A stretch of DNA of 64,000 bases, from the NCBI RefSeq assembly GCF_900091565.1, contig NZ_FMCV01000006.1:1-64000 (forward strand). The letters run 5' to 3'. Position numbers and translations under genes: made by a program. The DNA is from Micromonospora marina (GTDB taxonomy: Bacteria; Actinomycetota; Actinomycetes; Mycobacteriales; Micromonosporaceae). Under the pieces are notes generated by a model. It was not told where the DNA came from. It saw nothing but the letters and a program-made list of their open reading frames with translations, and did no database searches. This document shows positions 58,490 to 64,000 of this stretch, in pieces; the first letter of the stretch is position 1; the number at the start of each line of letters is the position of its first letter.

Positions 58490-59902
58490 ATGACCAACCG
58501 CACCGTGCCGCTGCCCCGCTCGCACAGTGGGAAGCGACCGCACGCCATCTACCTCGCGATCGGCTTCCCGCCCGCGGCGAAGAGCAGCGCGTACCGGCTG
58601 CGCGAGACGGCGAACCAGTTCGTCGCCCAGGGCTGGGACGTCACCGTCATCACGATCTTCCAGCAGGCGTGGGAGCGGGAGTACGGCCTGGACCACACGC
58701 TGTCGGAGAAGGTCGACCCGCGGGTGCGGGTGGTCGAGCTGCCGCTGATCCGGGAGGATCTGGAGACCGACATCCGGGCGTTCTCGGAGGAGCGCTCGCT
58801 GGACCCGGCCGGCTGGATCAAGCGGCTACGCAAACGCGAGCAGCAGGCGTTCCCGGAGCCGGTGTTCGGCGGCTGGCGGTACGAGCTGGAGAAGGCGGTG
58901 CTGCGACTGCACCGCGAGCACCCGGCCGACCTGCTGCTCGCCTCCTGCGCGCCGTACGTGAACCTGGCCGCCACCTGGAAGCTGTGGGAGGAACACAAGG
59001 TCCCGTACGCGGTCGACTTCCGCGACGGCTGGTCGCTCGACGTGATCGGCGGCGGCGAGGCCTTCACCCGCGACTCGGTCTCCGGCCGGTGGGAGTCGAA
59101 GGTGCTGGAGGAGGCGCTCGCGGTGTGGTGCGTCAACGACCCGATCGCCGGCTTCTACCAGGAACGGTACCCACATCTGGCGGAGCGGGTTCACGTGGTG
59201 CGCAACGGATACGACGAGGACAGCCTCCCGGACATCTCCGGCCGCTCGCCCGATCCGGTGGCCGGGCTGACCTTCGGCTACCTGGGCTCGGTCAACTTCA
59301 GTCCGGCGTTCCTCGAGTCGGTGCTGGAAGCCTGGCGCATCGCCCGGCGCGACGACCCGTTGCTCGCCCGCTCCCGGTTCGAGGTGCGCGGCCACATCGG
59401 TGCGGGCGCGGCGCGCGAGGCCAATCGGCACATGGACCTGCTCAAGGAGGCGGCCGTCGACGGGGTCAGCTTCGGCGGCCCGGTACCCAAGGCCGAACTG
59501 GCGGTCACGTACGGCTCCTGGGACGCGTTGGTGCTGATGCTCGTCGGTGGCCGCTTCGTCACCTCCGGGAAGGTGTACGAGTTCATGGCCAGCGGCCTGC
59601 CCGTGCTCTCCGCCCACGACGTCGACCACGACGCCAGCAACGTCCTGGCCGGCCATCCGCTGTGGACCGGCGCGGTCGGGCTCGACCCGCACCGCCTCGC
59701 CGGCTCCTTCGTGGAGGCCGGCCGGCTGGCCCTGAAGGCGACCGACGCCGACCGGGCCGCCGCCCGGGAACTGGCCCGCCGCTTCGCCCGGCCCGCAGTG
59801 CTCGCCCCGGCGGTCCGCCGCCTCACCGAACTCGTCCGGCCGACCGGCGCCGGCGCGGCCACCCCGGCCACGACCTCCTCGACGGGAGATGCCCGACCGT
59901 GA
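58490..59902 (+). CDS. Glycosyltransferase (GT4-like)
   Basis: A 470-residue GT-B protein. It opens with HAIYLAIGFPPAAKSSAYRLRETANQF, the FPPA-type start also seen in the WbuB-like gene at 20.8 kb. PYAVDFRDGWSLDVIGGGEAF, VVRNGYDEDSLPD, LTFGYLGSVNFSPAFLESVL and SGKVYEFMASGLPVLSAHD complete the fold. The C-terminal 35 residues are Ala/Thr-rich and probably disordered. The ATG at 58490 has no clear ribosome site; it lies 34 bases after the 2-epimerase gene. The next gene's GTG overlaps its TGA. Confidence 0.82.
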   Translation: MTNRTVPLPRSHSGKRPHAIYLAIGFPPAAKSSAYRLRETANQFVAQGWDVTVITIFQQAWEREYGLDHTLSEKVDPRVRVVELPLIREDLETDIRAFSEERSLDPAGWIKRLRKREQQAFPEPVFGGWRYELEKAVLRLHREHPADLLLASCAPYVNLAATWKLWEEHKVPYAVDFRDGWSLDVIGGGEAFTRDSVSGRWESKVLEEALAVWCVNDPIAGFYQERYPHLAERVHVVRNGYDEDSLPDISGRSPDPVAGLTFGYLGSVNFSPAFLESVLEAWRIARRDDPLLARSRFEVRGHIGAGAAREANRHMDLLKEAAVDGVSFGGPVPKAELAVTYGSWDALVLMLVGGRFVTSGKVYEFMASGLPVLSAHDVDHDASNVLAGHPLWTGAVGLDPHRLAGSFVEAGRLALKATDADRAAARELARRFARPAVLAPAVRRLTELVRPTGAGAATPATTSSTGDARP

Positions 59903-62022
59903 CCACAGTGCTCATCGTGGCCGCCGCCGCGCCGAAGCAGCCGGCCGTGCTGATCGAGGCGCTGGAACGTTTCCGCAGCCGCGGCGCCCGCGTCACAGTG
60001 GCGTGCTTCTTCGACAGCGCGGAACTCCCCGTCGACCCGGCGCTGGCCGAGGTGCGGTCGTTCGTCGTGCCGCCCGAGAAGCGCGACGCCCGGCTGCGGC
60101 GGGCGCTCGGCCGGGCCCAGGCCAACCGCAAGATCTGGCTGCACGCGCAGCGCCACGCCTGGCTGCGGCAGCGTTTCCGGTCCGCCGACCTGCTGGTGGC
60201 CCTCGACCCCCGGTCGGTGTACACGGTGTGGGAGATGGCCCAGCGCAACACCCGGGCCGGTGCGCACTACGGGCTCGTGCCGGCGCAGCGGGCGCTCGAC
60301 GTGCCGCGTACCGAGCCGGTCGGCAAGCGGCTGGAGCGGCAGGTCGCGGCGGCGGCCGGTATCGGCACCCGGGGCGCCAGGCGGGCGGCGGTGGAGACGG
60401 TGCGCACCACCGTCCAGAAGGCGACCGGCCAGCGGATCATGAGCAACCCGGCGGGCGCCTGGTTCTGGTCCCGCGCGGTGGCCGCGCCCCGCGTACCGGA
60501 CCGGCTGCGCAGCAAGCTCGCGGTACGGCTGCACGACAGCGCGGTCAAGGCGGGCCGCCCGGCGGTCGCCGCCCGGACCGCCGCGGCCGCGGTCAGCCGG
60601 ATCAACAGCGCCACCGCCCGCGCGGACGTGCTCACCAAGGCCGCGCAGGGCGAGCTGGCCCTCGGGCACGTCCCGTCCGGGCTGCACGACGCGATCCGCG
60701 CCCAGCTCGCGCTTGCCGACGCCCGGCTGGCGAAGGACCCGAAGAAGGCCGCCGCGGCGGTGTCCCGGGCGTGGAGCCTGGCGTCCAACCGGGTGCTGCA
60801 CTTCGACCGGCTCTCCTCGCCGATGAGCGACGACCCGGGTGCCTTCCTGGCGCCGTTCCGGGCCAGCGCGGCGGCCCGGAAGCTGTCGGAGCCGCGGGGC
60901 CGGCTCACCCCGGCCGCCCCGACGCCCACCGACCGGCCGCTGCGGCTGCTGGTCACCACACTGATCAACGACAATTTCCTCCAGGAGATCCTGGAGCGCT
61001 ACCGGGCGATGCCGAACGTCGAGGTCCGTTTCCTGGACCTGTACGAGGACCCGGTGACCCGCCCGCTGGCGCTCAGCGGCAGCACCGTGATGGAGCACCT
61101 GCTCGGTGTCGAGTCGACCTACGGCGCCAAGATCGAGGAGTGGCTGCGACCGCACCTGGACTGGGCGGACACCGTCTTCGTCGACTGGTGCCAGGCCACT
61201 GCCGCACTGTTCACGCTGCACGACCCCGGGACGGCCCGGATCATCGTCCGGCTGCACAGCTTCGAGGCGTTCAACTTCTGGCCGCACCTGGTGGACTTCT
61301 CCCGGGTCGACGACGTGGTCTTCGTCTCCGAGCACCTGAAGGACCTGTCCGCCGCGGTGCTGCCCCAGCTCACCGGCGAACGCGCGCCCCGGCTGTGGGT
61401 GGTCGACAACGCGATGGACCTGCGCCGGTATCCCCGGGCCAAGCCGGCCGACGCCCGGTTCACGCTGGGGCTGGTCGGGTTCAGCTCGGTGGCGAAGGAC
61501 CCGCGGTGGGCGATCGACGTCCTGCGGAAGCTGCGCGAGCACGACGAGCGGTACAACCTGACGCTCATCGGCAGCAACTTCAACAACCGGACCAGCAAGC
61601 CGGCGACGGACTACGGCCGCCGGCTCGCCAAGGACCTGGCCGAGCTGGAGCCGCTGGGCGCGGTCCGGCGCTACGGGCAGACCGACGACGTGCCGGGCGC
61701 GCTCCAGGAGGTAGGTGTCATCCTCAGCACCTCGGTGCGGGAGAGCTTCCACTGCGGTCTGGTGGAGGGCGCGGCGAGCGGCGCCGTGCCGGTGGTGCGG
61801 GACTGGCCGTTCTTCGCCGGCAAGCCGCACGGCGCCCGTACCCTGTTCCCCGCCGACTGGATGGTGGACACCCCGGCGGAGGCGGCGGAACGGATCCTGG
61901 CCGTCACCGCGACCGAGCAGGCGTGGACGGAGGCCGGCCGGGCCGCCTCGGAGCACGTGCTGAAGACCTGGGACTGGGCCGTCACCCAGACCGACTACGA
62001 CCGGTTGCTGCTGGGCGGCTGA
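59899..62022 (+). CDS. Large bipartite glycosyltransferase
   Basis: A 707-residue protein. The N-terminal part (about 1-130) looks like a degenerate GT-B N-domain (TTVLIVAAAAPKQPAVLIEALERF). The middle (about 150-320) is a helical Ala/Arg-rich region with repeated short helices, TPR-like in style. The C-terminal 350 residues are a full GT-B transferase: LLVTTLINDNFLQEILERY, VFVDWCQATAALFTLHD, VVFVSEHLKDLSAAVLP and LSTSVRESFHCGLVEGAASG. It starts at a GTG overlapping the previous stop. A perfect hairpin terminator follows. Such double-domain enzymes often build two linkages, but this is not shown. Confidence 0.75.
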   Translation: MTTVLIVAAAAPKQPAVLIEALERFRSRGARVTVACFFDSAELPVDPALAEVRSFVVPPEKRDARLRRALGRAQANRKIWLHAQRHAWLRQRFRSADLLVALDPRSVYTVWEMAQRNTRAGAHYGLVPAQRALDVPRTEPVGKRLERQVAAAAGIGTRGARRAAVETVRTTVQKATGQRIMSNPAGAWFWSRAVAAPRVPDRLRSKLAVRLHDSAVKAGRPAVAARTAAAAVSRINSATARADVLTKAAQGELALGHVPSGLHDAIRAQLALADARLAKDPKKAAAAVSRAWSLASNRVLHFDRLSSPMSDDPGAFLAPFRASAAARKLSEPRGRLTPAAPTPTDRPLRLLVTTLINDNFLQEILERYRAMPNVEVRFLDLYEDPVTRPLALSGSTVMEHLLGVESTYGAKIEEWLRPHLDWADTVFVDWCQATAALFTLHDPGTARIIVRLHSFEAFNFWPHLVDFSRVDDVVFVSEHLKDLSAAVLPQLTGERAPRLWVVDNAMDLRRYPRAKPADARFTLGLVGFSSVAKDPRWAIDVLRKLREHDERYNLTLIGSNFNNRTSKPATDYGRRLAKDLAELEPLGAVRRYGQTDDVPGALQEVGVILSTSVRESFHCGLVEGAASGAVPVVRDWPFFAGKPHGARTLFPADWMVDTPAEAAERILAVTATEQAWTEAGRAASEHVLKTWDWAVTQTDYDRLLLGG

Positions 62023-62030
62023 GCACTGTG

Positions 62031-62070
62031 ACGCAGCGGGGCCCGGCCGTTCGGCCGGGCCCCGCTGCGT
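62031..62070. terminator. Perfect bidirectional terminator hairpin
   Basis: A perfect 18-bp stem (62031-62048 with 62053-62070, arm ACGCAGCGGGGCCCGGCC) with a GTTC loop. It sits between the stops of the large glycosyltransferase gene and the convergent paralogue B. Confidence 0.9.
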
Positions 62071-62079
62071 ATGCGCCGG

Positions 62080-63717
62080 TCAGCGCACCGGTACTGCGGC
62101 CCGCTGGTTCGGCACCGGCGTGACGGCGGTGTCCGCCGGCGCGACGGGCCCGGGGTGGTGCGGCAGCAGTCCAGTGTAGACCTCGTCCATCACCCGGGCC
62201 TGCGCCTCCCAGGTCCACCGCTCCAGCACGCCCGGCTGGTCGTACGCGGCCCGGTAACGCTGCGGGTCGGCCAGCACGGTACGCACCGCCCGGACGTAGT
62301 CGTCCAGGTCCTCGGCGCGGAAGACCTCGCCGTGCCCGGTGGCCCGGGTCGCCTCGGCCATCGTCCGAACGTCGCTGACCACCATCGGCAGGCCGCCGTG
62401 GGCGTACTCGAAGAACTTCGTGATCAGCGCGATCTCGTGGTTCGGCTTGTGGTGGATCGGGATGACGCCGAGGTCGGCCGGGGAGACGAACGCGGACACC
62501 TGCCAGTGCGGCACGTACGGCAACAGGTGCACCCGGTCCGCCACGCCCAGCTCGGCGGCCAGTTCCTCAAGCTCGTACATGATCGGTGCCTTGCCGTTGG
62601 GATGCACCGAGACCAGCGCGACGTGCGCCTCCGGCATCCGGGTGAGCCCCCGGACCATGATGTCCACGCCGCGCGACGGGTTGATGCCGCCGCAGTAGAC
62701 GAGCAGCGGTGTGGCGGCGTCGATCCCGCACATCGCCCGGATGTCCGGGACCGGCGTGGCCCGCTGCTCCGGCGTGAGGGTGCGCGGCGGCGCGTTCAGC
62801 ACCACGGCCGGCTGCTCGGGCAGGTCGTGGCTCTCCCGCAGCAGGTCGGCCAGGGTGGACGAGACGGTGATGACCGCGTCGGCGTACGGCGCGTGCTCGC
62901 GCACGTAGGCGATCTGGGCCGGCAGCCAGCGCAGGTTGGCGGGCCGGCCGATGATGCCGGGGACGAACTCGTGCGCGTCCCAGAGCAGCTTGACGTCCCG
63001 CCCGCCGGCGCGGGCCCGCATGACGGCCCGCGCGCCGACGCCGAGCATCCGGAAGTCGTGCGCGTGGATCAGGTCCGGCCGCAGCTGGTCCACCACCGGG
63101 GCGAAGGCCAGCTCGAAGTCCCACAGTTCCGGGTCCAGCCGGCGCCAGGCCCGGTCGCCGTGCACGCGCTGCCAGAACCGCAGCGCGGCGCGGTCGAGCC
63201 GGGAGTTGGGGTCCTGCTGGCTCTTCTGGAGCCGCCGCAGCTGCGCCGAGCGGAACTTGACCCACTGGAACATCGCCTTGTTGAGGAAGTACGGCGCGGC
63301 CAGCCGGGCCTTGCCGGCCAGCTCGGCGAAGCGGGGCCCGCCCGCCGCCCGGTCGACTTTGATCTCAAAGAGGCGGAACGTCAGGTCGTCCCGGCGGGCC
63401 CGCAGCGCGTTCAGCCGCCGCTTGGCGTCCGGCCCCGGCTTGTACGCCAGCGGGCGGCGCAGCAGCGCGCGGCGGTACGCGACCGGATGCGTAAGCCGCC
63501 GGGGCATCCGGATCAGGCGGACCTCGGCGTCGCCGATGCGCCAGCTGTCCTCGGTCGCCGCGCCTTTGAGGATGCCGACCAGGATCACCTCCCAGCCGGC
63601 CTCGGCGGCGGAGCGGGCGGCCTTCTGCACCCGGGAGTCGCCCTGGACCCCGTTGTCGACAAGCATCACCACCCGTCCCCGGGTCGGTCGGGCGTCGCTA
63701 CTCGGGACAGCTTGCAT
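62080..63717 (-). CDS. Glycosyltransferase family 4, paralogue B
   Basis: A 545-residue GT-B enzyme. The ATG at 63717 has GAGGAG about 9 bases upstream. It shares with paralogue A (51975-53621) the phrases RGRVVMLVDNGV, GDSRVQKAARSA, LIHAHDFRMLGVGAR, LLWDAHEFVPGI, IALITKFFEYAHGGLP, and the ending WTWEAQARVMDEVYTGLLP. A and B differ mostly in the middle insert. It has the typical CGGINPSRGVDIMVRGL donor region. It is convergent with the gene before it and lies about 45 bases after the partial gene at the right edge, so that gene is probably upstream in the same transcript. Confidence 0.85.
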   Translation of the reverse strand: MQAVPSSDARPTRGRVVMLVDNGVQGDSRVQKAARSAAEAGWEVILVGILKGAATEDSWRIGDAEVRLIRMPRRLTHPVAYRRALLRRPLAYKPGPDAKRRLNALRARRDDLTFRLFEIKVDRAAGGPRFAELAGKARLAAPYFLNKAMFQWVKFRSAQLRRLQKSQQDPNSRLDRAALRFWQRVHGDRAWRRLDPELWDFELAFAPVVDQLRPDLIHAHDFRMLGVGARAVMRARAGGRDVKLLWDAHEFVPGIIGRPANLRWLPAQIAYVREHAPYADAVITVSSTLADLLRESHDLPEQPAVVLNAPPRTLTPEQRATPVPDIRAMCGIDAATPLLVYCGGINPSRGVDIMVRGLTRMPEAHVALVSVHPNGKAPIMYELEELAAELGVADRVHLLPYVPHWQVSAFVSPADLGVIPIHHKPNHEIALITKFFEYAHGGLPMVVSDVRTMAEATRATGHGEVFRAEDLDDYVRAVRTVLADPQRYRAAYDQPGVLERWTWEAQARVMDEVYTGLLPHHPGPVAPADTAVTPVPNQRAAVPVR

Positions 63718-63764
63718 CGGGTGCTTCTCCTCGTTGAGGGGGTGGTGCACGGGCGGTCGGCGGG

Positions 63765-64000
63765 TCACCGGAGGAAGGAGTCGAATGCGTCGGCGGTCCG
63801 CCGGCCGTCGTGGTGGTCACGGACGTAACGCATGCCCTCCGCGGCCAGGGCGACCGCGGAGGGCCTGTCGTCGAGCAGCGACTCGATCGTCTTGACGAGC
63901 GTGCCGGGTGTGGCGTTGGCGATCGGCGGCTGGACTCCGGCGGCCCGGTGCGGCCCTTCACTCACGTACGCCACCACGACCTTGCCGGCGGCCATCCCCT
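63765..64000 (-). CDS. Probable glycosyltransferase, C-terminal end (gene continues past the right edge)
   Basis: The frame is open from the window edge to a stop at 63765-63767, giving the last 77 residues. GKVVVAYVSEGPHRAAGVQPPIANATPGTL, followed by VKTIESLLDDRPSAVALAAEGMRYVRDHHDGRRTADAF, is the usual C-terminal donor-domain end of a GT4-type enzyme. It resembles the tail of enzymes such as paralogues A and B only loosely. An ATG at 63993-63995 is inside the reading frame and is not the true start. The gene is truncated by the window. Confidence 0.65.
   Translation of the reverse strand, partial: GMAAGKVVVAYVSEGPHRAAGVQPPIANATPGTLVKTIESLLDDRPSAVALAAEGMRYVRDHHDGRRTADAFDSFLR

Overview
The window is 64 kb of very GC-rich DNA with many GTG starts and 4-base stop/start overlaps. 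The gene set is typical of a filamentous actinomycete, and gene content plus two intergenic repeat types suggest a Micromonosporaceae member, probably Micromonospora. That placement comes from familiarity with the group, not from a database search. I saw no rRNA, tRNA, CRISPR array or prophage. The only mobile-element trace is the tail of an IS110-type transposase at the left edge.

Layout. 1-0.25 kb: transposase tail. 0.36-4.75 kb: a LysR regulator divergent from sdhCAB (menaquinone-type succinate dehydrogenase), with a perfect LysR-type palindrome between them. 4.9-8.3 kb: zinc alcohol dehydrogenase, short-chain dehydrogenase and a metallo-hydrolase. 8.4-9.7 kb: a PglC-like phosphoglycosyl transferase and a PglD-like acetyltransferase. 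9.7-17 kb: dNTPase, a secreted glucuronyl C5-epimerase, Tex, a small unknown and a DUF389 membrane protein. 17.2-27.5 kb: an exopolysaccharide locus of two convergent operons. The plus-strand operon holds a PglE/LegC-like aminotransferase and two glycosyltransferases. The minus-strand operon holds a sugar nucleotidyltransferase, two SDR proteins (one LegB-like), a Wzy-like ligase/polymerase, a Wzx-like flippase and a glycosyltransferase. 27.7-38.6 kb: NAD kinase, phosphoglucomutase, then glgC, glgM/glgA, glgE and glgB, interrupted by a Uma2 protein and a methyltransferase. 38.6-46.5 kb: App1-type phosphatase, a GT-C-like membrane protein, YaaA, an unknown, a TAXI solute-binding lipoprotein, a two-component system and a DUF952 protein. 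46.6-64 kb: a second cell-surface glycopolymer region with a WbpD-like acetyltransferase, TagF-like transferase, nucleotide-sugar dehydrogenase, UDP-GlcNAc 2-epimerase, several glycosyltransferases and two multi-spanning membrane proteins.

How it fits together. Four enzymes (LegB-like dehydratase, PglE/LegC-like aminotransferase, PglD-like acetyltransferase, PglC-like phosphoglycosyl transferase) would together make UDP-di-N-acetylbacillosamine and load it on a lipid carrier. Wzx, Wzy and the glycosyltransferases of the same neighbourhood would extend, flip and polymerise it. A secreted glucuronyl C5-epimerase nearby could modify uronic acids after export. In the second region, the 2-epimerase plus dehydrogenase can make UDP-ManNAcA, as in teichuronic acids, and the TagF-like protein hints at a poly(polyol phosphate) chain. 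The glg genes make an alpha-glucan through maltose-1-phosphate. All pathway assignments are inferences from family membership; none has been tested here.
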